Shown here: one piece after another, positions 16,639-25,230 of the stretch
Position numbering within the stretch: position 1 is the first letter of the stretch
How the letters are laid out: every line of letters begins with the position of its first letter
From: an uncultured Paracoccaceae bacterium
GTDB lineage: Bacteria; Pseudomonadota; Alphaproteobacteria; Rhodobacterales; Rhodobacteraceae
Direction of reading: 5' to 3'
Assembly: GCA_937922155.1 (NCBI GenBank)
Contig: CAKZVL010000025.1
Coordinates: 1 to 33,324 of the forward strand
Length of the DNA: 33,324 nucleotides
Notes under the pieces: generated by a model
Seen by the model: only the letters and a program-made list of their open reading frames with translations
Database searches by the model: none
Told to the model about the DNA's origin: nothing
Translations under genes and position numbers: made by a program

Positions 16639-17276
16639 AGACATTTTGGATCACAGCTTTGCTCGCGACACTAACCGCGTGTGGCCCCCTCAACGAAGGT
16701 GGCGGAAGTCAGCAAGTCTTTCAGCAGATCGTCGGACAATTGACCGGCAACAAAACACCTGACGCCCCACCAGCCATTTCACCAGAAATTGCAAATGCCG
16801 GACCCGGCAACGTCCTGCTGGTGACGCTCCGCGCCCGCGGCGCTGTCGCCCCAATGACACGCGCAGGTCAGAATGGGAACCGCACCACGTGGATCAGCCC
16901 GGGCAAAATCTCAATGACCTTCGAAGATGACATTTTGATCAGTACGCGCGGCTTGGGGGATGATTTAATGGGCTCAGATATCCCCGGTCTGCGACGCGCC
17001 ATCAACGCGGGTGGCGGAACTACGACAAGAACCGTAAGCTATCTAAATAGCGAAGATCAGATCGTTACACAGACACTAACATGCGCAATTAGCCGCGCCG
17101 GTGCAGAAACGGTCACCCTTGCAACGGGCCCACAAACGCTAAATCGTGTGAATGAATCCTGCCGGGGCGAACGTCTCGCCTTTGAAAACGCCTATTGGCT
17201 TGACGGCACAACAATCGTGAAATCGCTTCAGGTCATCTCAGCAACACAAGGTTTCATCGAAGCAGAACGGCTTTAG
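16635..17276 (+). CDS. yjbF: YjbF/GfcB-family lipoprotein
   Basis: A 213-residue lipoprotein: MKTFWITALLATLTAC ends in the lipobox LTAC with C16. The mature part matches the YjbF family in length and in stretches such as WISPGKISMTFEDDILISTRGLGDDLMGSD (quoted only in part: ISTRGLGDDLMGSD, about residues 102-115), and ENAYWLDGTTIVKSLQ near the end. The start at 16635 was chosen because it overlaps the yjbH stop (ATGA) and opens directly with the signal; a start 18 bases upstream would add charged residues. YjbF/GfcB and YjbH/GfcD work as a pair in exopolysaccharide assembly. It ends with a 4-base overlap with the convergent phosphomannomutase gene. Confidence 0.87.
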   Translation: MKTFWITALLATLTACGPLNEGGGSQQVFQQIVGQLTGNKTPDAPPAISPEIANAGPGNVLLVTLRARGAVAPMTRAGQNGNRTTWISPGKISMTFEDDILISTRGLGDDLMGSDIPGLRRAINAGGGTTTRTVSYLNSEDQIVTQTLTCAISRAGAETVTLATGPQTLNRVNESCRGERLAFENAYWLDGTTIVKSLQVISATQGFIEAERL

Positions 17277-18622
17277 CCTTTCGACGTCAATTCCCTCAGG
17301 ATGCCCAGCGCCTGCGACAAGGTTTCTTGGGCGCGCTCTTTGCTTTTGTCCTCGACATAACAGCGCAATTCAGGCGCGTTGCCCGACGGGCGTAAATGAA
17401 CAACCCGTCCATCCGTCAACGTCATCCGCAATCCATCTGTCAAATCTGTCGATGATAGCGTCCCATCCAGCGGCGAAAGGAATGGCGAAGCATCGTCTTG
17501 CAACGCCACGACCAAAGCTTTGGAAACCTCCGTTGGCGTTTCCTGCAATCTGTCTGCTGCGGTAAAACACTCCGGTTGATTTGCGATCAAATCTTCAATT
17601 CCACCAACCTTCGCCGCTGCGAGCGTTGCAACAATCGGCAAAACCGCATCGCGGGTCATCAGCGGCGGCAGCAATCCGTCAAAGCCCATCAAGAATCCGC
17701 CGTTGGCCTCATATCCAACAACCTTACCGCCGGTTTCTTCCATCCCAGCAATCACAAAGGGCGATCCAATCCGCGTTGTGACAACGGATCCAAAACCCAA
17801 TTGCGTGACACCCGTATTTGATGAAATCGGCGTCACAACCGCCTCTGCACCCAAAAATTTCGCAGTGATTTGCCCAAGGATATCCCCCGGCACCACGTCT
17901 CCGCGCGCATCAGTGACAAGCGGCCGATCGCCATCGCCATCCATCGACACAATCGCATCAAATGGCCCAGACCATTCCTTCAACTGCGCCCGCACATCCG
18001 GTGCGACCGCTTCTGTATCGACAGGAATAAACGTTTCAGACCGACCTAAATCCGCGGTTTTCGCACCAAGGCGCTCCAAAATCGCGATCATGACATCACG
18101 ACCAACCGTCGAATGGGTATAGACGCCAATATGCATACCGCTCAGCGCACGCGCACCAAATGCATCCACATAGCGTTTGATGTAGGCAGGTTCAGCATCC
18201 AACGACGAAAGCGATCCTTCCGCGCCAGAATAGGCTCTAACATTGCCTAATTCAGCCAATATCGCAGCCTCGTGGGCTTTGCTAATTTCACCCTCCGGCG
18301 TGTAAAACTTCAGCCCATTGCGATCAGCGGGAATGTGGCTGCCCGTGATCATCACCGCCGACGCACCCGCAGACATCGCCGCCAAAGCAAGTCCCGGCGT
18401 CAGGATGTCACCACAATCGGTCACATCGACACCACGCGCACGCGCAGCCGCAATCACATACCCTGCAATGTCAGGCGACGATGGGCGCAAATCCCGCCCT
18501 ACGAACAAACCAGTCCCAACCGGGCAAGCCTGAATAAACGCCGCAACATGCGCCTCGACAAGGTCCGCCGTCAGTTCAACAACAAGTCCACGTAATCCGC
18601 TCGTTCCAAACTTAGGCGCCAT
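17273..18622 (-). CDS. manB: phosphomannomutase (phosphohexomutase family)
   Basis: Interconverts mannose-6-P and mannose-1-P, feeding ManC. Four phosphohexomutase landmarks are present: the FGTSGLRG start (5-12), the phosphoserine loop VMITGSHIPADRNGLKFY (S95), the Mg-binding DGDGDRP (228-234), the sugar-binding YEANGGF (304-310) and the phosphate-binding RPSGNAPELR near the C-terminus. 449 residues from ATG 18622; the open frame extends 33 bases upstream, but MAPKFGTSGLRG is the usual family start. The active-site Ser is in TGSHIP instead of the more common TASHNP, a variant seen in this family. Phosphoglucomutase or phosphoglucosamine activity is possible, but the surrounding GDP-mannose genes favour ManB. 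Confidence 0.88.
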   Translation of the reverse strand: MAPKFGTSGLRGLVVELTADLVEAHVAAFIQACPVGTGLFVGRDLRPSSPDIAGYVIAAARARGVDVTDCGDILTPGLALAAMSAGASAVMITGSHIPADRNGLKFYTPEGEISKAHEAAILAELGNVRAYSGAEGSLSSLDAEPAYIKRYVDAFGARALSGMHIGVYTHSTVGRDVMIAILERLGAKTADLGRSETFIPVDTEAVAPDVRAQLKEWSGPFDAIVSMDGDGDRPLVTDARGDVVPGDILGQITAKFLGAEAVVTPISSNTGVTQLGFGSVVTTRIGSPFVIAGMEETGGKVVGYEANGGFLMGFDGLLPPLMTRDAVLPIVATLAAAKVGGIEDLIANQPECFTAADRLQETPTEVSKALVVALQDDASPFLSPLDGTLSSTDLTDGLRMTLTDGRVVHLRPSGNAPELRCYVEDKSKERAQETLSQALGILRELTSKG

Positions 18623-18719
18623 AATCTTACTTTCATTTCTGCGTTGCCACATCACTACTCCGTGGACCCGGCGTCCAGCAAGATCAAACGAAAGACTCGT
18701 GGGAATTGAAGCAAATCAG

Positions 18720-18754
18720 CGCCAATAACCCCCTTTAGGTCACGCCATAACCCC
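18720..18754. repeat. imperfect direct repeat CGCCAATAACCCCC / CGCCATAACCCC
   Basis: Copies at 18720-18733 and 18743-18754, start to start 23 bases, about two helical turns. They lie between the divergent manB and RTX genes and could be a tandem operator. No clear -35/-10 pair was seen beside them. Confidence 0.35.
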
Positions 18755-18786
18755 TCAATTGTCCGACTGCTCGTCGAGAAACAAAG

Positions 18787-20886
18787 GTGACACAACACCG
18801 GGTCGCTATGCCACAGATCACAATCAGCCAGTCAGAATCCGATGCAACGGATGCAACATCCTCGCGCATTTCAGACCTGCTGATTGTGGGCGATACCGTC
18901 TATGGAACACAGCGCTTTGATGGCGGGATCATAAGTTGGAACATCGAAACGCTCGCACAGACCTCGCAAACTGCCTATCCAGCTGACCCATTGGCCGGCG
19001 CTGCTCCCTCGCTGGCGCAGATTGGAGAGACGATTCTCTCTGCCGGTTGGGTGAATCAGGGCCTCGCGCTTCATGATCTGCGCACGAATGGAACACTTGG
19101 CCCCAGCAATGCTTTGGCAAATACTCCAGCCCTGTTCCAACTCAACAGTCAGACTGACGGTTCCGACACATCAGTGTTTGGCATCTCCACGAATGGGCAA
19201 TCCATCACACAGCTTTCTTTTGACGACACCAATCAGCTAACCAACATCGCAACCATCCCCAGTGAACTGACCATCACAGACATCACGACAGCAACAATCG
19301 GAACAACGCCGTACCTTTTTACAGTGTCAGCAACCGACAACAGCGTCACATCATGGGAACAAGGTCCGCGAAACGATCTGTCGCCTGTCAGCTATCTAGG
19401 AAATACCGACGGCTTTTGGGTGCAAACACCAACCGCAATTGCAACGGCCACAGTGTCCGGGGAAACCTATCTGATCATTGCAGGAAGCGGATCATCAAGC
19501 CTATCCGTGCTGCAAATAGATCAGGACGGCAGCCTGCAAACCGTCACTCACATTCTGGATGATCGCAGCACACGCTTTGCAAATCCCTCTACCCTTGACG
19601 TTATCCAACGAGGCGATGCTACTTTCATTCTGGCTAGTGGGTCTGATGACGGTCTCTCGATCTTCCAACTCCTCCCCGGTGGTGGCCTTCTGCATCGAAC
19701 CAGTATTGCAGATACCGATGAAATCTCCCTCGCGAACCCCGCCGCTATCGCAGCAAGGGCAACGGCATCTGGTATCGAATTTATCGTCGCATCCTCTACT
19801 GAACCGGGTCTAACAAGGCTAAATTTTGATATTGGCGCAAACGACGACCTTGTGATCGGCACCAACGGCGCAGATACGCTTTCTGCAGGATCAGGAAACG
19901 ATATCCTCCTTGATCAGGCAGGCGCTGATGTCCTAACCGGCGGCGCAGGTCGCGACATCTTTGTCATGACAGCCGATGGCGATAGAAACACTATCACGGA
20001 CTTTGCGCTTGGGTATGATCGCGTTGATCTATCCGCATGGACAGGTTTGCGCAGCGCATCGCAACTTACATTACAAGAAACCGCCAGCGGCCTTCGCATC
20101 ACTTACGGGCCAGAGGTTTTGATCCTACAATCATCAAACGACACATCGATCGAGGCTAGCGATTTCATTGCCCAAGGGCTGACAATCACAACGCAACTAC
20201 CCAGCACGATTGTACCCGGCTTTTCTGGCCCTGCGACAACTCCACCAACACTGCCCGACCGCATTCTCTATGTCCCGCCGCTCCAAACACCTGCCCCCGC
20301 TGAAATAGGGATTGAACGTTTTGGCCTCGCTCAGCCGGATAGGCTTGTAGGTGGCACCTTTGACGATTCTCTCTGGGGCCAAGGCGGCGATGACACGCTT
20401 TTGGGTAACCAAGGCGCAGATACGCTATTCGGTGGCTCTGGTAGTGACACACTCTTTGGCGGCGACGGCGGCGACCAGCTATCAGGCGGCAGCGGACGCA
20501 ACCAAGAATGGGCGTTTTCAACCGAAACCATTGAAACTTCTGACAGGTTGTTCGGCGAAGACGGAAACGACGATCTACTTGGATACTCAGGCGCCGATTG
20601 GCTTGATGGCGGCAGCGGTGACGACATCCTGACAGGCGGCGGTGGACGCGACACCTTTGTGTTCCAAAAAGGATCAGATCGCATCACAGACTTCGCGCCT
20701 TACGTCGATACGCTTTTATTAGATACTGATTTGTGGAGTGGAGAGCTATCTGCCCGCGACGTCATCGACACCTTCGCCACAAGAACCAGCGATCAAATCA
20801 CATTCGTATTCAGGGACGACCGACTGGTTCTTGAAGGAACACTTGATCTGTCTGAGATCGAAACCCGCATTGAATTTATCGGGTAA
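18787..20886 (+). CDS. secreted RTX protein with propeller-like N-terminus
   Basis: About 699 residues. The first ~345 are repeating beta-rich segments such as SDLLIVGDTVYGTQRFDGGI, GETYLIIAGSGSSSLSVLQI and ATFILASGSDDGLSIFQL, which look like blades of a beta-propeller (lactonase-like fold). Then come three blocks of Ca-binding nonapeptide repeats: about 351-394, 513-578 (GGDDTLLGNQGADTLFGGSG type) and 587-638, the last ending in RDTFVFQKGSDRITDF, a common RTX cap. There is no N-terminal signal, as expected for a type I secretion substrate with a C-terminal signal; no type I exporter is in the window. The start is GTG at 18787 with weak SD; an ATG at 18808 is an alternative. Function of the propeller is unknown. 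Confidence 0.83.
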   Translation: MTQHRVAMPQITISQSESDATDATSSRISDLLIVGDTVYGTQRFDGGIISWNIETLAQTSQTAYPADPLAGAAPSLAQIGETILSAGWVNQGLALHDLRTNGTLGPSNALANTPALFQLNSQTDGSDTSVFGISTNGQSITQLSFDDTNQLTNIATIPSELTITDITTATIGTTPYLFTVSATDNSVTSWEQGPRNDLSPVSYLGNTDGFWVQTPTAIATATVSGETYLIIAGSGSSSLSVLQIDQDGSLQTVTHILDDRSTRFANPSTLDVIQRGDATFILASGSDDGLSIFQLLPGGGLLHRTSIADTDEISLANPAAIAARATASGIEFIVASSTEPGLTRLNFDIGANDDLVIGTNGADTLSAGSGNDILLDQAGADVLTGGAGRDIFVMTADGDRNTITDFALGYDRVDLSAWTGLRSASQLTLQETASGLRITYGPEVLILQSSNDTSIEASDFIAQGLTITTQLPSTIVPGFSGPATTPPTLPDRILYVPPLQTPAPAEIGIERFGLAQPDRLVGGTFDDSLWGQGGDDTLLGNQGADTLFGGSGSDTLFGGDGGDQLSGGSGRNQEWAFSTETIETSDRLFGEDGNDDLLGYSGADWLDGGSGDDILTGGGGRDTFVFQKGSDRITDFAPYVDTLLLDTDLWSGELSARDVIDTFATRTSDQITFVFRDDRLVLEGTLDLSEIETRIEFIG

Positions 20887-20907
20887 CGATCTCAGCTTTG
20901 TCGTCGT

Positions 20908-22311
20908 CTAGACTGTAAAGATATCGCCCAGCAGCGCCTGCGCATCAGTCACACCATCCAACGTCAGCGTGTCTGAACCAAAGTCCAGAACCAATGATCC
21001 ACCAACAACAGTGGCAAGCTCGATGATTTCATCAGGGTCATCATACCCCAGCGCACGCTCATCAATGTTAAGTTGATCGACATAGAGGGCAAAGTCGGTA
21101 ATCCGATCATCGCCACCGTTGAACACAAACGTGTCACGTCCGCTGCCACCGGTCAGAATGTCATCTCCAACACCACCGTCCAGGAAATCCGAACCCGAAA
21201 GCCCGATCAAAACATCATCCCCAAATCCGCCTTCTAGGATATCGGCATTGTTTGATCCATTGCCCAGCGCGTTTGGGTTCTCCCAATTGGCATCACGGCC
21301 ATCGCCGCCAATAAGAGTGTCGTCGCCACCACCACCATACAATTGATCAATTCCAGCACCGCCAGACAACAGGTCGTTCCCACCGTGCCCGCGCAACACG
21401 TTTGCGCCCGCATTCCCCAACAGCTGATCAGCACCCGACGTGCCCGTCAGTTCCAGATCAGCAACGCCAAGCAATCGGGCATTCTGTATTCCATCAATCA
21501 AATCGGCAGATGCAGAAAGGGCAAGCCACGTATCTCCTTCGGCGCCCGCAACGACATCAAGCTTGGCATTCTGTCCCTCTAGGGCAAGTTCCAACCGGGC
21601 CAGCGTATCAGTACCGTCCATAACGACGACCGTGGCGTCATCCTCACCCCAAGCAAGGGCATAACCTCCCTCAGTCGCTGTTTGTACGCTCGTGTCTTCA
21701 ACAGAAATGGTAAGATCCCCACGGCCTTCCCCGATCCCATAAAACCAATCGCCATCCGTATCGGTATAGGCAACGCCAGTGATAAACTGATCATACCCCG
21801 TCTTGGCGTAATTGATCGTCAGCATTGAGGCGTGATAATCAACACCATTGGACAAAAATTGGCCTTCCACCTGTGAAAGGCCAATTTCGACACTGTTTTC
21901 GCCAAATGTATTCACCCGATGGCCAGCACTTCGATAAAGCCCTTCGTGATGAACACTGATTGCACGTTCCAGATCGATAAACGCTGTATTCCCAGACCAG
22001 GCAAGATTCTCACGCCATGCCCATGACCCGGTAAAATCATACCCAGCCATCGCCATACGATCACCCGGCGTGCTGTCATCTTCGCCTGTGTGGCTAAAAA
22101 TGTTGTTCTCCAGCATCCAGATCGAATGATCCTCTGCAGCAATTTCCAACACTTCATTGGGGGTAACCACCTGTTTGGCAGCTGTCGAAATCGTCCCATC
22201 AGCAAGGCTCGCGTTCAGATCAAGGTTGTATCTTTCCGCTTCCGCCAGCGGGTCCAGTCTAGCGCGGTTAATCAATTCTATTGCGTATTGTTCGGCGGCA
22301 GTCAGGGCCAT
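20908..22311 (-). CDS. CAP-domain protein with RTX repeats
   Basis: The N-terminal CAP (SCP/PR-1) domain, about residues 1-175, has ELINRARLDP, DHSIWMLENNIFSHTG (H62, H74), WAWRENLAWSG (E101) and SAGHRVN (H131), the usual His/Glu cluster of the family. A linker of about 100 residues follows, then RTX repeats at about 289-405 (GGNDLLSGGAGIDQLYGGGGD type, quoted in part) ending in RDTFVFNGGDDRITDF. It has no classical signal and is probably exported by type I secretion. ATG at 22311 has AGGAGA 7 bases upstream; the open frame starts 39 bases earlier without a ribosome site. 467 residues. Faces the other RTX gene tail to tail, 21 bases apart. Known CAP roles range from adhesion to lipid binding; none can be assigned. 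Confidence 0.87.
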   Translation of the reverse strand: MALTAAEQYAIELINRARLDPLAEAERYNLDLNASLADGTISTAAKQVVTPNEVLEIAAEDHSIWMLENNIFSHTGEDDSTPGDRMAMAGYDFTGSWAWRENLAWSGNTAFIDLERAISVHHEGLYRSAGHRVNTFGENSVEIGLSQVEGQFLSNGVDYHASMLTINYAKTGYDQFITGVAYTDTDGDWFYGIGEGRGDLTISVEDTSVQTATEGGYALAWGEDDATVVVMDGTDTLARLELALEGQNAKLDVVAGAEGDTWLALSASADLIDGIQNARLLGVADLELTGTSGADQLLGNAGANVLRGHGGNDLLSGGAGIDQLYGGGGDDTLIGGDGRDANWENPNALGNGSNNADILEGGFGDDVLIGLSGSDFLDGGVGDDILTGGSGRDTFVFNGGDDRITDFALYVDQLNIDERALGYDDPDEIIELATVVGGSLVLDFGSDTLTLDGVTDAQALLGDIFTV

Positions 22312-22494
22312 TCGCTTTCTCCTGTTAAGCACGGAAACCCGCGCAATCAATCAGGAGTAAGGCCCCAAATTCCCGACGGTGCCTTGACTGCACCATGTCA
22401 GAAACTCGACTTGTGCCGTCAATTTGATGCAAATCCAGACAGGTCACGCTAAAAACGAACGCGCCATTTGATCAGAATCTAAACAGACCATCGG

Positions 22495-22523
22495 TTGCGA
22501 TTGCCCCCTTATGGGCCTATTTC
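22495..22523 (+). promoter_or_regulatory. candidate promoter for the RNase D - kdsD - lpt operon
   Basis: TTGCGA (22495-22500) and TATTTC (22518-22523) are spaced by 17 bases, about 28 bases before the ATG at 22552. The -10 match is weak. The 240-base region 22312-22551 holds no other gene-like feature that I can see. Confidence 0.3.
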
Positions 22524-22551
22524 CGTTCCAAACAGGTGTTAAGGGACAAGA

Positions 22552-23166
22552 ATGGCAAACTATCTTTATCAGGGCGATCTGCCCGACGATCTTGACCTTG
22601 GCAAAATGGTGGCAATTGATTGCGAAACCATGGGGCTGCATCCGCATCGTGACAGGCTTTGCCTGATCCAGATGTCGGGCGGCGACGGCAATTGTCATTT
22701 GGTTCAAGTTCAAATCGGGCAAACAGCCGCACCTAACCTCGTCGCAATGCTACAAGACCCAACAGTGCTAAAACTGTTCCACTTTGGCCGCTTTGACATC
22801 GCAGCACTCTATCATACGTTCGGGGCCACAACCGCACCCGTCTATTGCACCAAAATCGCCAGCAAAATGGTGCGCACGTTCACCGACCGTCACGGGCTGA
22901 AAAACCTGCTTCAGGAATTGCTCGACGTTGATATCTCCAAACATCAACAACAAAGCGATTGGGGCGCCGCCAACCTGACTGACGCACAGCTTGACTACGC
23001 CGCATCCGACGTTCTGTACCTGCACCGCTTACGCAAGGAACTGAACAAACGACTAGAACGCGAAGGACGCACAGAACTCGCTCAAGCCTGCTTTGACTTC
23101 CTTCCTACACGGGCCAAACTTGACATCGCAGGTTGGCCAGACGTGGACATCTTCGCGCATTCATGA
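22552..23166 (+). CDS. rnd: RNase D-type 3'-5' exonuclease (short form)
   Basis: DEDDy exonuclease: D23 and E25 in AIDCETMGL, D82 in FHFGRFDIAAL, and Y149/D153 in LDYAASDVLYL. At 204 residues it holds only the catalytic domain and lacks the HRDC domains of the E. coli enzyme (375 residues), as is common for alphaproteobacterial versions. It probably trims structured RNA 3' ends, such as tRNA precursors. ATG at 22552 has AAGGGACAAG just upstream. Its stop overlaps the kdsD start (ATGA at 23163-23166), so the two are translated in a coupled way. Confidence 0.92.
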   Translation: MANYLYQGDLPDDLDLGKMVAIDCETMGLHPHRDRLCLIQMSGGDGNCHLVQVQIGQTAAPNLVAMLQDPTVLKLFHFGRFDIAALYHTFGATTAPVYCTKIASKMVRTFTDRHGLKNLLQELLDVDISKHQQQSDWGAANLTDAQLDYAASDVLYLHRLRKELNKRLEREGRTELAQACFDFLPTRAKLDIAGWPDVDIFAHS

Positions 23167-24125
23167 CCGATCAAGTCACATATCTGGCCACCGCCCGACG
23201 CGTCATTACGCAAGAGGCCGCAGGACTAACCGCATTGGCTGATGGGTTGGGGCAGGGCTTTGCTGATACGGTTGACCTGATCCTAAATTCCAAGGGCCGC
23301 ATCATCGTATCCGGCATCGGAAAATCCGGGCATATCGCACGCAAAATTGCGGCAACGCTCGCTTCCACCGGAACGCCAGCTCAATTCGTCCACCCAGCAG
23401 AGGCCAGCCATGGCGACATGGGCATGGTCACCAAACATGACATCGTCCTAGCCGTGTCAAATTCCGGTGAAGCACCAGAGCTCGCCAACCTTGTGGCCTA
23501 CACCCGCCGTTTCAAAATCCCGCTCATCGCGCTGTCCAGCCGCGAAGGCAGCACGCTGGCCACCCAATCCGACATCCGCATCAACATCCCCGCTTTGGGA
23601 GAGGCATGCGGTTACGGCGTTGTGCCAACCACATCAACCACAATGTCAGTGGCCATCGGCGACGCCCTTGCAATCACATTGATGGAAGCGCGCGCCTTTA
23701 CCCCAGACGACTTCCGCGACTTTCACCCCGGTGGCAGTCTCGGTGCCCAATTGTCCAAAGTTGCTGACTTGATGCACAAAGGGTCCAACGTGCCACTCGT
23801 GGGGCTGGAAACTCCGATGGGCGACACTTTGCTGACGATCTCTCAAAAGGGCTTTGGCGTGGTTGGCGTCTGCGATACGAATGGCCATCTACAAGGCATC
23901 ATCACAGACGGTGACCTTCGCCGTCACATGGATGGCTTATTGGATCAAGTGGCAGGAACCGTCATGACAAAGGACCCAACAACCATCGCCCCAACCGCCC
24001 TCGCGCAAGAGGCGCTATCGATCATGAATGATCGCAAGATTACATGCCTATTCGCTGTCGACAACTATGCAAAACCCGCAGGCATTTTACATATCCATGA
24101 CTGCTTGCGCGCGGGCCTTGGTTGA
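23163..24125 (+). CDS. kdsD: D-arabinose 5-phosphate isomerase (KdsD/KpsF/GutQ)
   Basis: Converts ribulose-5-P to arabinose-5-P, the first step to KDO for the lipopolysaccharide core or a capsule. The SIS domain (about 35-180) has SGIGKSGHIARK (50-61), SNSGEAPEL (99-107) and PTTSTTMSVAIGDALA; FHPGGSLG (187-194) is the conserved His loop. Two CBS domains follow (about 200-320; GIITDGDLRRHM in the first). 320 residues, normal length. ATG at 23163 overlaps the rnd stop by ATGA; a longer frame from 23133 is not needed. lptC begins at the very next base after the stop (TGAATG). Confidence 0.95.
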   Translation: MTDQVTYLATARRVITQEAAGLTALADGLGQGFADTVDLILNSKGRIIVSGIGKSGHIARKIAATLASTGTPAQFVHPAEASHGDMGMVTKHDIVLAVSNSGEAPELANLVAYTRRFKIPLIALSSREGSTLATQSDIRINIPALGEACGYGVVPTTSTTMSVAIGDALAITLMEARAFTPDDFRDFHPGGSLGAQLSKVADLMHKGSNVPLVGLETPMGDTLLTISQKGFGVVGVCDTNGHLQGIITDGDLRRHMDGLLDQVAGTVMTKDPTTIAPTALAQEALSIMNDRKITCLFAVDNYAKPAGILHIHDCLRAGLG

Positions 24126-24737
24126 ATGGTCTCGGCCAATGACAACCTGCATTCCCGACTGGTTGGCTGGGCCAAGATCATCTTACCCCTTTGCGCACTA
24201 GCCCTGTTGTCTACCCTCTTCCTTTTTGCACGCGGCACCAATGATCCAACCGATATTCCGTTGGCCGAAATCGACGCGCTTGCCCGCGAACAACGCATAA
24301 CCGCACCCTCCTTTTCAGGCGTCGCATCAGATGGATCCCTCATCACCGTCAAAGCTCAAAGCGCGCAACCAGACTCCGGATCGCCCGGCGAACTGACAAT
24401 TACATCGCCTCGCCTCACACTCGACGCATCTGATGGAACTTCACTGACCATTGTCGCAGGAGAAGGTGCGCTCAGCACATCAGCCAACACAGCACGGCTT
24501 AGCGGCCTCGCAAGGCTGGAAACATCTTCCGGTTACCTGATGGAAACCACAGAACTATCCGCCGACCTCAGCAGCGGTCTGATCCAAAGTCTTGGCCCGC
24601 TCGCCATAAAGGCGCCCTTCGGAGAGATAACAGCAGGTATGGTCAGCATAAGCGTTGGCAAAGATAACTCAGGTCAGCAGATGCATTTCACGCAAGGCGT
24701 GAACATGATATACGATCCAACAAGTCACAGCAGGTAA
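24126..24737 (+). CDS. lptC: LPS export protein LptC
   Basis: Single-pass inner-membrane protein of the Lpt bridge that receives LPS from LptBFG and hands it to LptA. One membrane segment near the N-terminus (about residues 16-35, IILPLCALALLSTLFLFA), then a periplasmic beta-jellyroll domain with the family pattern ITAPSFSGVASDGSLITVKA and LTITSPRLTLDASDGT. 203 residues. The start is directly after the kdsD stop. Sequence is poorly conserved in this family; position between kdsD and lptA supports the call. Confidence 0.9.
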   Translation: MVSANDNLHSRLVGWAKIILPLCALALLSTLFLFARGTNDPTDIPLAEIDALAREQRITAPSFSGVASDGSLITVKAQSAQPDSGSPGELTITSPRLTLDASDGTSLTIVAGEGALSTSANTARLSGLARLETSSGYLMETTELSADLSSGLIQSLGPLAIKAPFGEITAGMVSISVGKDNSGQQMHFTQGVNMIYDPTSHSR

Positions 24738-24744
24738 CAGTCAA

Positions 24745-25230
24745 ATGAAATTTTATACCCTCCTGACAGCCACTTTCTTGTGGATCATCGCCAGCATCGC
24801 GACCGCGCAAACCAATATCAACCTTGGCGGCATCTCTGCCGATCCCGATGCCCCCGTCGAAGTCAGCGCAGACAGCCTTTCAGTTGACCAAGACACCGGC
24901 ACAGCCGTCTTCGAAGGAAACGTTGTCGTCGGCCAAGGCAACCTTCGAATATCCGCAGGCCGGGTTGAAATTGTCTATGGCAGCAGCACCGGTGAAATTG
25001 ACCGCCTCAGCGTCTCGGGCGGGGTTACCTTTGTGACAGCCACAGAAGCCGCCGAAGCCGACAGCGCAGACTACAACATCGCTGGCGGCAGCTTGGTTCT
25101 GTCAGGCAACGTGTTGCTAACCCAAGGCGTCAGCGCAATTTCCGCGGACCGCATGCAGATCAATCTGGAAACCGGCAATGCAGAATTAACGGGCAGAGTG
25201 CGCACAACTTTCCAACAGGGCGGAAATTGA
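24745..25230 (+). CDS. lptA: LPS periplasmic bridge protein LptA
   Basis: 161 residues with a signal peptide cleaved after ASIATA (A21). The mature protein has the OstA/LptA pattern PVEVSADSLSVDQDTGTAVF and EGNVVVGQGNLRISAGRVEI, then GGVTFVTATEAAEADSADY, ending in LTGRVRTTFQQGGN. It polymerises in the periplasm to carry LPS to the outer membrane. The ribosome site (GCAGG) overlaps the lptC end. Its stop shares one base with the lptB start (TGATG). Confidence 0.94.
   Translation: MKFYTLLTATFLWIIASIATAQTNINLGGISADPDAPVEVSADSLSVDQDTGTAVFEGNVVVGQGNLRISAGRVEIVYGSSTGEIDRLSVSGGVTFVTATEAAEADSADYNIAGGSLVLSGNVLLTQGVSAISADRMQINLETGNAELTGRVRTTFQQGGN

Noticed and set aside
20330-21480. Regularly spaced short DNA repeats that could suggest a CRISPR or satellite array
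   Set aside because: They encode Gly/Asp-rich RTX nonapeptides in both genes and have no constant repeat plus variable spacer pattern.
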